From Oscillospiraceae bacterium (lineage in GTDB: Bacteria; Bacillota; Clostridia; Oscillospirales; Ruminococcaceae), in NCBI GenBank assembly GCA_017847835.1, contig JAGASH010000007.1, positions 124,001 through 188,000 on the forward strand: DNA of 64,000 bases. Direction: 5' to 3'. Below, piece after piece: positions 34,184 to 42,815 of this stretch. The position numbers and the translations under genes are program-made. Within the stretch, counting starts at the first letter, position 1. The number at the start of each line of letters is the position of its first letter. Under the pieces are notes generated by a model, which saw only the letters and a program-made list of their open reading frames with translations, was not told the DNA's origin and did not search any database.

Positions 34184-34212
34184 ATTATATTACATCTGCC
34201 CGAATTTGTCAA
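34184..34212 (-). promoter_or_regulatory. Sigma-A promoter of the ribU operon
   Basis: TTGACA (34207-34212), a 17-bp spacer and TATAAT (34184-34189), about 35 bp before the FMN aptamer. A small hairpin, GTGAG-ATAA-CTCAC, lies at the predicted 5' end of the transcript. Confidence 0.85.
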
Positions 34213-34218
34213 GGGGTT

Positions 34219-35097
34219 TTACTCGATATTCTGGATTTGTTCGCGGATTTTTTCAATCTCGCTCTTCTGGTCAACGACAACCTTCGTAACCTCGATATCC
34301 TGCACCTTCGAGCCGATTGTGTTGGTTTCGCGGTTCATCTCCTGAACGAGAAAATCCAGCTTTCTGCCTATCGGCTCGCTGCTTTCAATCATACCGCGGA
34401 GCTGCGAAAGATGTGAGCGCAGACGCACGGTTTCCTCGTCGACAGCGGTTTTCTCGGAGAAAATTCCCGCTTCAAGCAGAATTCTGCCCTCGTCCACATT
34501 CTTTCCGTCAAGCACCTCGCACATTCTGTCGTAAAGACGCTTGCGGTAATCCTCGACAATTTTCGGCGAACGCTCCTCGATAAACTCAACGTTCTTCTCG
34601 ATAACCGCAGCACGCGCGAGAATATCCGCACGCATTTTTTCACCCTCGGTTTCGCGCATTTTCACGAAATTCGCAAGCGCCTGTTCAAGCACGCTTTTGA
34701 GGTCTTCCCAGAGCTGTTCCTCGTCGGTTTCGGCTTTTACAACGGTGAACGCGTCGGGTATTCTCATTACATTCGACAGCGCGAGGTCGTCGGTGAGATT
34801 GAACTCGTCCTTGATTTCACGCAGCGCCGATATGTAATCCGAGATTACTTCCTTGTTTACGGTGATTTTTTCTGTTACCGCAGCGACATTCTGCACAAGA
34901 ACGGAAACTTCAACCTTTCCGCGGGAAATCTTGCCGTAAAGAAACGATTTTATGCGCTCCTCCGCGAAATTCAAACTTCTCGGCAAACGGCAGGAAAATT
35001 CGTAATAACGGTGATTTACCGCGCGGATTTCAACCGTGATATCGCGCCCGTTCAAAACCGCCTCGGCTCTTCCGAAGCCGGTCATACTTTTAATCAT
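34219..35097 (-). CDS. yicC: YicC-family endoribonuclease
   Basis: This is a 292-residue protein of the YicC/YloC family, whose E. coli member is an endoribonuclease. The N-terminus MIKSMTGFGRAE and the C-terminal EMNRETNTIGSKVQD stretch are diagnostic. The protein is largely helical and cytosolic. AAGGAG precedes the ATG at 35097. It ends 7 bp before the -35 box of the ribU promoter, and no clear terminator separates them. It is the last gene of a run with the PLP lyase and CrtO-like genes. Confidence 0.92.
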   Translation of the reverse strand: MIKSMTGFGRAEAVLNGRDITVEIRAVNHRYYEFSCRLPRSLNFAEERIKSFLYGKISRGKVEVSVLVQNVAAVTEKITVNKEVISDYISALREIKDEFNLTDDLALSNVMRIPDAFTVVKAETDEEQLWEDLKSVLEQALANFVKMRETEGEKMRADILARAAVIEKNVEFIEERSPKIVEDYRKRLYDRMCEVLDGKNVDEGRILLEAGIFSEKTAVDEETVRLRSHLSQLRGMIESSEPIGRKLDFLVQEMNRETNTIGSKVQDIEVTKVVVDQKSEIEKIREQIQNIE

Positions 35098-35111
35098 AGC
35101 TTTTCTCCTTT

Positions 35112-35657
35112 TCAGCTCTTTATCGCACTTTTTCTTTCAATAAATTTCAGTAATCTCGGTCGGTTGAACCGCTGAATTGCCACGAACAAAAAATCGCTGA
35201 GTGCCGCGGCGACAGATGTTGCGAAAAACACCCAGAAATACCCGAACGGAATTGCCAGAAACATCGAAAAAAGTCCCGCAGCAGCGCAGCATTCGTGGAC
35301 GATTTCCGCCTGACAGCCTGCCTTTATCACCTGTACGGGAGTTCTCTTTTCAAGCGAGAACAAGTCCTCGTCCGCAGCAGGAAGATAATACTTCCACTTT
35401 TTCACACTAAGCGTTTTGTACAGTTTTTTCTCAAAACCGCGCTCGGAAAACCATTCCCGCTTGTAGTTAACGTCGTTTTTGAGGAAATAATCGAACAGCC
35501 CGCCGATAACCAGCCGTATTGTAAAATGATAGCAAATCGTCATTGCTACAATACCGAGCGTGAAGAATATCGAACTTTTTGTGCCGAGAAATACTCCCCA
35601 GAACGCGAAAAACATCGCAAGCGACACACCCGAAACCGCGAACATTTTCTTAACCAT
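35112..35657 (-). CDS. CrtO-like (glycosyl-diaponeurosporenoate acyltransferase family) membrane protein
   Basis: This is a 181-residue membrane protein with hydrophobic segments at about 8-26, 30-50 and two near 125-165. The central block WFSERGFEKKLYKTLSVKKW followed by KYYLPAA matches the pattern of CrtO-like acyltransferase proteins from staphyloxanthin synthesis. No carotenoid genes are present here, so the name describes family resemblance only; these proteins are common in Firmicutes without pigment. It overlaps the PLP lyase gene by 8 bp and precedes yicC by 14 bp. Confidence 0.55.
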   Translation of the reverse strand: MVKKMFAVSGVSLAMFFAFWGVFLGTKSSIFFTLGIVAMTICYHFTIRLVIGGLFDYFLKNDVNYKREWFSERGFEKKLYKTLSVKKWKYYLPAADEDLFSLEKRTPVQVIKAGCQAEIVHECCAAAGLFSMFLAIPFGYFWVFFATSVAAALSDFLFVAIQRFNRPRLLKFIERKSAIKS

Positions 35658-36903
35658 TTTTTCTGCCTTTCAGTATTCTGTCGGCGGCAAGCATTATTCC
35701 CGTTTTGCCCGTCGAGAACGTCAGTCCGCCCTGAACCCAAGCTGCAAACGGCTCTCGAAGCGGAGCGTCCGCGGAAAGCTCGATTGACGCACCCATTGTA
35801 AACGCGCCCGCAGCCATTATCACCTTGCTGTCATAGCCCGGCATATCCCACGGCTCGGGCATCGCCGAGCTGTCGACGGGAGAGCCGCTCTGAATGCCCT
35901 CGCAGAAGCGTATCAGCTCGTCTGCACCGTTCAGCTTTATCGCAGCGATTATATCCGTGCGCTTTTCGTTATACCTCGGGAACACCTCGTACCCGAATTC
36001 CTCGAAAAGTGCCGCCGCAAACACCGACGTTTTCAGTGCCGCACAAACTGCCTCGGGCGCGTGGAACAAGCCGAGATACATTCCGCGGAGCTGGTTAAGC
36101 GAGCAGCCTACTTCTTTTCCCGCGCCGGGAGTTGTCAGACGGTAAGCGCACTGCTCGATTAAATCCGCGCGGCCTGCTATGTAACCGCCCGTTTCGGCAA
36201 TTCCGCCGCCTAAGTTCTTGATTAAACTTCCGACAATCAAATCCGCGCCGACAGCCGTAGGCTCGCGCTTTTCCACAAGCTCACCGTAACAGTTATCGAC
36301 AAGCACAATGCACTCGGGATTTACCGATTTCACGGCTTTTATAATCTTCTCAATCGTGTCGATATCGTAGGAAGGACGAAGCGAATATCCGCGCGAACGC
36401 TGAATATAAGCCGCTTTGCAGTCCTTTGCGTTCTCCGAAATTTTCGCGTAATCGGGCAAGCCGTTCTCGTCAAGGTCAATCACGCTGCTCGTTATCCCAT
36501 AATCGCGCAGAGAACCGACATTCTCCCCGAAAACCGCTTCCTGTATCGTGTCGTAAGGCATTCCCGTGGTGAACAGAATTTTGTCGCGGTTTCTGAGGAT
36601 ACCGAAAAGCGCCGTGACAATCGCGTGAGTGCCGTTCACGAAATTGTGCCGTACAAGCGCGTCCTCCGCTCCCAAAACCTGCGCGAAAACCGCGTCCAGC
36701 TTGTCCCTGCCCTCGTCGCCGTAGCCGTAGCCCGTCGTGCCTTTGAGGTGCATTTCGCTCACTCTGTTATCGATAAACGCGCGCAAAACTCTCCTGCCGT
36801 TGTATTCGCACAGCTCGTCAAGCTCCGCGAAACGCTCCGCGCACTTTTTCATCGCAGCCTCAGCCGCTTTTTCAACCTCGGGTGAAAACTCAAAAAAATC
36901 CAT
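35650..36903 (-). CDS. Methionine gamma-lyase-family PLP enzyme (YnbB, 'aluminium resistance' family)
   Basis: This is a 417-residue fold-type I PLP enzyme. The conserved lysine that would bind PLP is in GSLIKNLGGG, and the family blocks GTTGYGYGDEGRDKLD and FTTGMPYDTIQEAVFG are clear. Database names for this family (methionine gamma-lyase, aluminium resistance protein) rest on weak evidence; the true substrate is unknown. AGGAGC precedes the ATG. A possible promoter and a small hairpin lie upstream. Confidence 0.85.
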   Translation of the reverse strand: MDFFEFSPEVEKAAEAAMKKCAERFAELDELCEYNGRRVLRAFIDNRVSEMHLKGTTGYGYGDEGRDKLDAVFAQVLGAEDALVRHNFVNGTHAIVTALFGILRNRDKILFTTGMPYDTIQEAVFGENVGSLRDYGITSSVIDLDENGLPDYAKISENAKDCKAAYIQRSRGYSLRPSYDIDTIEKIIKAVKSVNPECIVLVDNCYGELVEKREPTAVGADLIVGSLIKNLGGGIAETGGYIAGRADLIEQCAYRLTTPGAGKEVGCSLNQLRGMYLGLFHAPEAVCAALKTSVFAAALFEEFGYEVFPRYNEKRTDIIAAIKLNGADELIRFCEGIQSGSPVDSSAMPEPWDMPGYDSKVIMAAGAFTMGASIELSADAPLREPFAAWVQGGLTFSTGKTGIMLAADRILKGRKNG

Positions 36904-36920
36904 TATAAGCTCCTAGCCGG

Positions 36921-36967
36921 GCAGCGTGACGCTGCACCCTATTTTAAACAAAATAATCTTTGGTCAA
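36921..36967 (-). promoter_or_regulatory. Possible promoter and leader hairpin of the PLP lyase gene
   Basis: TTGACC (36962-36967) and TAAAAT (36941-36946) are separated by only 15 bp, so the promoter call is weak. A perfect 6-bp hairpin (GCAGCG-TCA-CGCTGC on the minus strand, 36921-36935) sits in the leader, 17 bp before the start codon. Confidence 0.35.
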
Positions 36968-37052
36968 GTATTTTGCCCGCAAGCAACAAAACATTTCTCA
37001 TTATAATTATAACTTTTTTCCTCTCAAATGTCAATAGCCATTTTGTCCGCAA

Positions 37053-37081
37053 TCATAAACCGTACATTCCAAACATAGTAT
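37053..37081 (+). promoter_or_regulatory. Probable sigma-E promoter of spoIIID
   Basis: TCATAAA (37053-37059), a 14-bp spacer and CATAGTAT (37074-37081) match the mother-cell sigma-E pattern, close to its CATA-type -10. In Bacillus spoIIID is transcribed by sigma-E, which supports the call. The remainder of the gap back to 36968 is AT-rich with nothing recognised. Confidence 0.6.
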
Positions 37082-37119
37082 TTACTGTTCCGTAAAACAA
37101 CTCAAGAGGGGGTATTTCA

Positions 37120-37407
37120 TTGAAGCAGTACGGCGAAGGAAATGAAGAAAGATGCGTCATTCTCGGAAATTATATCGTGCAGAACAACGCTACCGTAAGA
37201 AGTACCGCAAAACAGTTCGGAATCAGCAAAAGCACGGTTCATCAGGATATAACCACAAAGCTTGAAAAGGCAAACAAACGCCTTTACGACGAGGTTAAAA
37301 CTGTTCTTGACAAAAACAAGCAGGAACGGCACATTCGCGGCGGAGAAGCCACAAAGCAAAAATATCAGGCGCTCAAAAGCAAAAAACAGACGGTTTTCCA
37401 AAAATGA
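37120..37407 (+). CDS. spoIIID: Sporulation transcriptional regulator SpoIIID
   Basis: This is a small DNA-binding protein that switches mother-cell transcription from sigma-E to sigma-K stages. The 95-residue length is standard. A helix-turn-helix covers about residues 24-47 (TVRSTAKQFGISKSTVHQDI) and the C-terminal end is basic. The start is a TTG at 37120, set by AGAGGGGG 7 nt upstream and by family length; no ATG is in frame nearby. It stands alone with a sigma-E type promoter and its own terminator. Confidence 0.95.
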   Translation: MKQYGEGNEERCVILGNYIVQNNATVRSTAKQFGISKSTVHQDITTKLEKANKRLYDEVKTVLDKNKQERHIRGGEATKQKYQALKSKKQTVFQK

Positions 37408-37418
37408 TTTACGCCAAA

Positions 37419-37452
37419 CCCCCGAACCTTTGTTCGGGGGCGTCTTTTATTT
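37419..37452 (+). terminator. Intrinsic terminator after spoIIID
   Basis: A 9-bp perfect stem (CCCCCGAAC / GTTCGGGGG) with a four-base loop is followed by CGTCTTTTATTT. It also faces the 3' end of the GH16 gene. Confidence 0.85.
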
Positions 37453-38892
37453 AGCCGATTTCCTCAACTCTTACATTTTTGAGGTAGAAAGTAGCTGTCG
37501 AGCCGCGGTTTCCGAGGTTAAACTCAAGTCTGCCGTTCGGGTCGGTCTTGTCCTTCATCTCAAACTCGTAGGTGTAGGTCTTCCAATCGGTAGAGATTGT
37601 TTCGGTTGTATCCTCAAGATATCTAATCCAACCGGCAGTCGGTGCGGATACGCAAACCACGATATCTCTCTGCTCGTCAACCTTTGCGTCAAAGGTTACC
37701 TTATACTTCTTGCCCTTAATCATAGGAAGCTCGGGCTGTACAAGCTGAACGGAATAGTCAACGCTGCCTTCCTTCTCGGAAGTGATAACAAGCATATTAT
37801 CCTTGATTTCAGCTGCGCCTGCGCCTCCCTGAGCAAGCAGGAACTTCCAGTTTACATCATCTGTAAGGTCCTCTGCCTCAGCGAAATCGCCGTTGTAGAT
37901 AAAGTTTCCGTCCGCAAGAGGCTCACGGAATTTGCTTTCGGGCTTCTTTACGTTTGTGTCGTAGGAAGGCTTCTGATAAACTCTTACATAGTCAATCTCA
38001 AATTCAGCCTTGCTGAAATCGGTTGTAGCGTCGGGATTTCCGGGCCAGTTTCCGCCGACAGCAAGGTTCATCTGAACGAAAAAAGGCTGATTGAACGGTG
38101 CGGGATAAGGCTTTTCGTCCTCGCCCTTGACAGCGGTAAACCAGTCGTTTACGGTAAGGCAGAGATTTCCGTCGATATAGTAGCGGAATTCACCGGGCTC
38201 CCACTCAACAGAATACTCGTGGAAGTCGTTTGCAAAGGTCTTGCCGCCCGTGAGGACAACCTTTCCCTGCTGCTCTGCGTGAGGCTCGCCGTAGTGGATT
38301 GTCGCATAAGCGGTGTCAACCTGATTGCCGAGAACCTCCATAATGTCGATTTCACCGCACTTAGGCCACTGACCGTAAAAGCTCTCGTCCTGCGGCATCA
38401 TCCAGATTGCGGGCCAAAGTCCCTGTCCCTCGGGAACCTTTGCGCTTACAACAACCTTTCCGTATGTAAAGTCCTTCTTGTTCTGGGAATTTACCTTGCC
38501 CGAGGTGTAGTACTCCTTGCCGTCCTTTTCGGTCTTGATTGCCTTCAGAACAAGCTTCCGTCGCGAACGAAAATGTTGTCATCGGACGCGGTGTACTCCT
38601 GAAGCTCGTTGTTTGTCCAGCCGGGCTCGCGAAGCTCTCTTGTCCAGATTTCCTCGTTGAGCTTGTCGCCGTCAAACTCGTCGTTCCAAAGGAGATTATA
38701 TCCCGCGATTTCAATCGAGGGCTTTTCCTCGGGAGCCGAAGATGTAGACTCGGTCGAAGATGTGGAGTCGTTTGTCGATGTGGTCGTACTCTCGGTGCTT
38801 GAAGAGCTGTTGCCTGCGTTTGAGCAGCCCGAAAGAACGCTTGCGAGCATAACCGCAGCGGCAGAAATGCTCAGAATTCTTTTGTTTTTCAT
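37451..38892 (-). pseudogene. Secreted GH16 beta-glucanase lipoprotein with C-terminal carbohydrate-binding module, frameshifted
   Basis: The first 116 codons (38892 to about 38548) encode a lipoprotein signal (lipobox L-S-G-C, Cys23), a Ser/Thr linker and the start of a GH16 domain, then hit TGA at 38545. The next frame continues the same domain: LKAIKTEKDGKEYY, then LWPAIWMMP, the catalytic GEIDIMEVLGN (ExDxxE) and NLAVGGNWPGNP. A beta-sandwich carbohydrate-binding module (about the last 150 residues) follows. One missing base near 38548-38555 explains the break; restoring it would give about 480 residues. It is either a recent mutation or a sequence error. Relatives cleave beta-1,3- or mixed-linkage glucans. 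AAGGGAG precedes the ATG. Confidence 0.85.
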
Positions 38893-38911
38893 AAGTATCT
38901 CCCTTGTTCTT

Positions 38912-38957
38912 TTTTATAAAAAGCCATCTTGACGAGTTGTTTTCATCAAGATGGCTT
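38912..38957 (-). terminator. Intrinsic terminator after tsf
   Basis: A 12-bp perfect stem (AAGCCATCTTGA / TCAAGATGGCTT, 38921-38932 with 38946-38957) is followed on the minus strand by a short TTTAT run. It separates the rpsB-tsf operon from the GH16 gene. Confidence 0.75.
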
Positions 38958-38975
38958 AATCACATAACCGAAGAA

Positions 38976-39884
38976 TTACTTCTTCATCATTGCCTCAACT
39001 TCAGCAGCAAAGTCGTCCTGCTTCTTTTCGATACCCTCGCCGCGCTCATAGCGTACAAAGCTGTCAACCTTAATGGAGCAGCCCTGAGCCTTTTCAACGG
39101 ACTGGATATACTTGCCGACGCTCATTGTGTCGTCCTTGAAGTACTTCTGGTCGAGAAGGCAAACTTCCTCGAAGAACTTTCTCATACGGCCTTCAACAAT
39201 CTTCTCAGCAACATTAGCGGGCTTGCCTTCCTGCTCAACGAGCTTGGTCTGAACCTCTTTCTCGTTTGCAAGAACATCAGCGGGAACGGTTTCTCTGCTT
39301 ACATACTGAGAACCGAGAGCGGTAACCTGAAGAGCAACGTTCTTGCCGCAAGCGAGAACCTCAGCGTCCTCGGGCTTGTCGGTAACAATCTTTACGAGAG
39401 TACCGAGTCTGCCGCCGTCGTGCATATAAGCAACGAGAGTGCCTTCCATCTTTGTGAAGCGACGGATTTTGATGTTCTCACCGATTGTAGCAATCTTGTT
39501 GGTGAGGTATTCGCTCATCTTCTCGTTAGTGCCGGAAACCGTGCACTCCATAAGAGCGTCGGGGTCAGCAACGTCGTTATCAAGAATGGTGTTTGCAACT
39601 TCCTCAACCATAGCGAGGAACTTGTCGGACTTTGCGCAGAAGTCGGTTTCGCAGTTGATTTCAGCAACTACGCCGATGTTGCCTCTGGTCATTGCCTTTA
39701 CAACGCCCTCAGCAGCAATTCTGCCTGCCTTCTTGGCAGCCTTTGCAAGTCCCTTTTCGCGAAGAATTTTAACAGCTTCGTCGCGGTTGCCGTCTGCTTC
39801 GATGAGAGCTCTCTTGCAGTCCATCATACCGCAGCCGGTCATATCGCGCAGCTCTTTAACGTCCTGTGCAGTTACATTAGCCAT
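38976..39884 (-). CDS. tsf: Elongation factor Ts
   Basis: This is the guanine nucleotide exchange factor for EF-Tu. The 302-residue protein has the N-terminal UBA-like domain (VKELRDMTGCGMMDCKRAL) and the TDFCAKSD contact loop of the core. The length matches the long form. AAGGAG precedes the ATG, 21 bp after rpsB. The usual downstream pyrH and frr genes do not follow; a terminator and a GH16 gene do. Confidence 0.97.
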   Translation of the reverse strand: MANVTAQDVKELRDMTGCGMMDCKRALIEADGNRDEAVKILREKGLAKAAKKAGRIAAEGVVKAMTRGNIGVVAEINCETDFCAKSDKFLAMVEEVANTILDNDVADPDALMECTVSGTNEKMSEYLTNKIATIGENIKIRRFTKMEGTLVAYMHDGGRLGTLVKIVTDKPEDAEVLACGKNVALQVTALGSQYVSRETVPADVLANEKEVQTKLVEQEGKPANVAEKIVEGRMRKFFEEVCLLDQKYFKDDTMSVGKYIQSVEKAQGCSIKVDSFVRYERGEGIEKKQDDFAAEVEAMMKK

Positions 39885-39905
39885 TTTCTTTTCTCCTTAT
39901 TCAAA

Positions 39906-40637
39906 TTATTCCTCGGTCTGAGCCTCTTCCGCTTCAGCAGCCTCTACTTCGGTCTTGCCCTGATTTGCGGAAATAATAGCGTCTGCCATAGCGCCTGCAA
40001 TCAGCTTTACAGCGCGGATTGCGTCGTCGTTGCCGGGGATAACATAGTCGATTTCATCGGGGTCGCAGTTGGTGTCAACGATTGCTACAACGGGAATGCC
40101 GAGCTTTCTTGCCTCGGAAACCGCAATCTTCTCCTTGCGCGGGTCAACAACGAAGAGTGCGCCGGGGAGCTTCTTCATATTCTTGATACCGCCGAGGAAC
40201 TTCTCAAGCTTCTCGATTTCGAGGTTGAGCTTGATAACTTCCTTCTTGGGGAGCAGGTCGAAGGTGCCGTCTGTTTCCATGGTGTGGAGCTGTTCAAGAC
40301 GGTTAATTCTTCTCTGAATGGTCTTGAAGTTGGTCATCATACCACCGAGCCAGCGAGCGTTTACGAAGTGTGCGCCTGCGCGAACAGCCTCTTCCTTAAT
40401 GGAATCGGCAGCCTGCTTCTTGGTGCCGACGAAAAGGATTTCGCCGCCGTTAGCTGCTGTTTCGTGAATGAAGTTGTAAGCCTCGTCGAGCTTTCTTACT
40501 GTTTTCTGAAGGTCGATGATGTAAATACCGTTTCTCTCGGTGAAGATGTACGGAGCCATCTTCGGGTTCCATCTCTTGGTGAGGTGTCCGAAGTGAACGC
40601 CTGCCTCCAGAAGCTGTTTCATAGATACTACTGCCAT
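39906..40637 (-). CDS. rpsB: 30S ribosomal protein S2
   Basis: This is a small-subunit ribosomal protein on the head-body junction. Typical S2 signatures are [22 protein letters not shown] at the start (positions 5-26) and the [13 protein letters not shown] stretch near the C-terminus. The 243-residue length is normal and includes an acidic tail. AGGAGG lies before the ATG. A consensus promoter and a leader of about 125 nt precede it, which may carry autogenous control. Confidence 0.97.
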   Translation of the reverse strand: MAVVSMKQLLEAGVHFGHLTKRWNPKMAPYIFTERNGIYIIDLQKTVRKLDEAYNFIHETAANGGEILFVGTKKQAADSIKEEAVRAGAHFVNARWLGGMMTNFKTIQRRINRLEQLHTMETDGTFDLLPKKEVIKLNLEIEKLEKFLGGIKNMKKLPGALFVVDPRKEKIAVSEARKLGIPVVAIVDTNCDPDEIDYVIPGNDDAIRAVKLIAGAMADAIISANQGKTEVEAAEAEEAQTEE

Positions 40638-40763
40638 TGATTTTTCCTCCTGGTTTTGGTTTTTTTCCTCCCGCGCAAATCATTCCTCAAGCGCCGAAAC
40701 GCACCGAAAAGGAACTGTCGCACGGTGTGTATTTATGCGCGAACTTATCCCGCGCACATTTAC
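40638..40763 (-). promoter_or_regulatory. Structured rpsB leader
   Basis: The transcript leader of about 125 nt holds a hairpin at 40736-40756 (TGCGCG / CGCGCA on the minus strand) and a second stem, CACCG / CGGTG. Ribosomal protein operons often have such leaders for feedback by their own product. No published motif was recognised, so the function is a guess. Confidence 0.4.
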
Positions 40764-40769
40764 CGAATT

Positions 40770-40798
40770 ATTATACCACATTTACCTTGATTTTACAA
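40770..40798 (-). promoter_or_regulatory. Promoter of rpsB-tsf
   Basis: TTGTAA (40793-40798), a 17-bp spacer and TATAAT (40770-40775) on the minus strand. Confidence 0.75.
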
Positions 40799-40813
40799 GT
40801 ATTTTTTGTTCGT

Positions 40814-41104
40814 CTATTTGAACAAACTTCCAAATCCCTTACCCTTTGATTTTCGGCAATTTGACGGAATATCGCAAGAAACAAGAATTGTGTCCTCTCC
40901 GATAACCTCGATATCGCACCATTTTATAAAGAAATCCTCTTCTCTGCCGAAAAGTCCGAAGAATTTTGCCTTGCCGAACACGATTAAACGGCAGATTTTC
41001 GCGGTGCAGCTCTCGAACTCAATATCGTCGGGATAACCTAGCCGCGCACCGTTTTTCACGTTGATGATTTCCTTGCACCTCAAATCGTTGAAGCTGTAAA
41101 CCAT
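40814..41104 (-). CDS. YlmC/YmxH-family sporulation protein (PRC-barrel)
   Basis: This is a 96-residue single PRC-barrel-like protein of the YlmC/YmxH family, conserved in spore formers and of unclear function. The family start reads SFNDLRCKEIINVKNGARLGYPDDIEF, from residue 4, and the hydrophobic strands around KICRLIVFG follow. The ATG at 41104 is preferred because AGAGGTGAG ends 4 nt before it; a GTG three codons upstream lies within that site. It lies 60 bp after the HAD gene on the same strand. Confidence 0.85.
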   Translation of the reverse strand: MVYSFNDLRCKEIINVKNGARLGYPDDIEFESCTAKICRLIVFGKAKFFGLFGREEDFFIKWCDIEVIGEDTILVSCDIPSNCRKSKGKGFGSLFK

Positions 41105-41163
41105 TCTTCTCACCTCTCGACATTTTATGCTTGTAAATGCCGAAAAAGACGTGTTTTCAAGCC

Positions 41164-41874
41164 TCAGACCAGATTAAGCAGAAATTCCTCCGCCTGTTTT
41201 ATGCTTCCCTTGTCGAAAGCAGATGTATCGGTATTGTCGGGATTTTCGGGATAGTCCGTAACCCAGAATGTCGCTAAACCAAGCGATTTCGCAGGCATTA
41301 TGTCCTCTTTCACGCTGTTTCCGACAACAATGCACTCGTCAACCGTTTTCCCCGTTTTTTCCATAATTTCCGCGAAATACTTCGGGTTCGGCTTGCAGAA
41401 CGAGCTGTTGTCGTAGTTTGTAATCAGCGTGAAATCGCTCTCGTCAAGGTTTATCCACTTCAGCCGCGTTATCATCGCCGACAGCGGAAACACCGAGTTT
41501 GTCGATAAAATCAGGTCAAAGCCCGCGTTTTTCAGCTTTGTTATCATCGGCTTCATATCGCGGTTTTCACGCAGCGACGCGCGCGTTTGGTCAAACTCGT
41601 TCACATAAAATTCATCGCAAAGCGGCTTCGCGTCGGGCTTGTCGGGATTTTTCGCACGGAAAACCTCCCAGAAAACCTCGCTGTTAAGCCGAGAGCCGTC
41701 GTTTTTCACCATTGCCGCCGTGCCCGCCCAGAGGTCGTCGACAGCGGTTTTCGGCTCGTATCCGAGAGGTGCGAGCTTTTTCGTAAGTCCCGCAAAATAC
41801 AGCTTCAGAAAATCCTCGCTCACAAACGGCACGAGCGTCCCGTCCATATCAAACATTATCGTGCTTTTTTTCAT
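41164..41874 (-). CDS. HAD-superfamily hydrolase
   Basis: This is a 236-residue soluble haloacid dehalogenase-type hydrolase, probably a phosphatase. Motif I is DMDGT (nucleophile and acid/base Asp), motif II LSTNS, motif III a lysine in SFCKPNPKYF, and motif IV VVGNSVKEDIMPA. The substrate is unknown. GGAGG lies 7 nt before the ATG at 41874; upstream in-frame codons belong to the overlapping exonuclease gene, which it overlaps by 26 bp. Confidence 0.88.
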   Translation of the reverse strand: MKKSTIMFDMDGTLVPFVSEDFLKLYFAGLTKKLAPLGYEPKTAVDDLWAGTAAMVKNDGSRLNSEVFWEVFRAKNPDKPDAKPLCDEFYVNEFDQTRASLRENRDMKPMITKLKNAGFDLILSTNSVFPLSAMITRLKWINLDESDFTLITNYDNSSFCKPNPKYFAEIMEKTGKTVDECIVVGNSVKEDIMPAKSLGLATFWVTDYPENPDNTDTSAFDKGSIKQAEEFLLNLV

Positions 41875-42808
41875 TTTTGTCCTCCGATTTCTTCTTCGCG
41901 GCAGCTTTTCTGCGCTCCAGCGACTCCTTGCGCTTTTGCAGCTTTCGTTCATACGATGAAATATCCTCGTCGTTTGCCGTGAAAACCGAGCGTATCACCG
42001 TGTAATTTGTGTCGGAAATCCGCGCTGCTTTCATCTTCACGAGAAATGTTCCGTGCTCGGCGCACTCTGCAAGCGTTTTGCACGAGCGCTTGTTGCTGAA
42101 AAACCACTCGCGGACGCTCATTTTCTCCTCGCAGAACGGGCAGTTTATCACACCGAGCCGCCTGTCACGGAGCATATTGTCCCCGTCAACTTTCTCGAAA
42201 TAGTCCTTGACAATCGGCACAGCTGCCGCTGTTGAGGACATCTCGGCATACTCCGCGATACCCTTCACCATATCCAACTTTTTCAGCACCTCGTAGGTGA
42301 GATACGCGTCGTTCAGCGCGTCGTGTACCTGCACGTCAATCGGAATTTCCAGCTTTTCCGCCGCCGTTGACAGCGCGCATTGCAGGTGCTCGGCAGAGGT
42401 CTGTCGGTTGAAGATAAGCTGCAAATTGATGTAATCCCGCCCGAAAACCGCGTTCTCGCCGTGCGCGCGAAGATTGTCGCAGAAAATCCCGATATCGTCG
42501 AAGCCCCACGTTATTATGCGGAATTCCTCGCCGCACCACTCCGAAAACCGTCTGAAAGCATTCGGGAACGTTTCTCCGCAGGCTAAATCCGCAGCGGTTA
42601 TTCCCGTGATTTTTTCGACGTATGGGTTCATCTTTTTGTAGAATTTCGGGCGGACGTTGATTTTGATTTTGTCGAGAAGATTGAAGTTCTCGTCCGTTTT
42701 AACCGCGCCGATTTGTATAATTTCACCGTACAGCACCACGGGACTGCGTACCGTCATAGCGCTGTTCAGTGCCTGATTCCATTCAAGGTCAAGTATAATA
42801 TAGTTCAT
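41849..42808 (-). CDS. DEDDh 3'-5' exonuclease-family protein (KapD-like) with C-terminal Cys motif
   Basis: This is a 319-residue protein whose N-terminal 190 residues form a DnaQ-like exonuclease domain: DLEWNQ (motif I Asp/Glu), the Asp of GFDDIGIFCDN (motif II) and VHDALNDAYLTYEVL (motif III). Bacillus KapD is a relative. A C-terminal part has a possible zinc ribbon (CPFC, then two further Cys in the RSCKTLAEC stretch), then a basic lysine-rich coil. The start at 42808 is just after the ABC-F stop, with only a weak ribosome binding site, so coupling to that gene is likely. The substrate (DNA or RNA) is unknown. Confidence 0.8.
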   Translation of the reverse strand: MNYIILDLEWNQALNSAMTVRSPVVLYGEIIQIGAVKTDENFNLLDKIKINVRPKFYKKMNPYVEKITGITAADLACGETFPNAFRRFSEWCGEEFRIITWGFDDIGIFCDNLRAHGENAVFGRDYINLQLIFNRQTSAEHLQCALSTAAEKLEIPIDVQVHDALNDAYLTYEVLKKLDMVKGIAEYAEMSSTAAAVPIVKDYFEKVDGDNMLRDRRLGVINCPFCEEKMSVREWFFSNKRSCKTLAECAEHGTFLVKMKAARISDTNYTVIRSVFTANDEDISSYERKLQKRKESLERRKAAAKKKSEDKNEKKHDNV

Positions 42809-42815
42809 AAATTTC

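Noticed and set aside
37262..38602. 446-codon plus-strand open frame opposite the GH16 gene
   Set aside because: It is antisense to a clear GH16 domain. Its low-complexity hydrophobic composition and lack of a ribosome binding site mark it as a shadow.
38904..40640. 578-codon plus-strand open frame opposite tsf and rpsB
   Set aside because: It lies antisense to two universal genes and reflects their codon bias.
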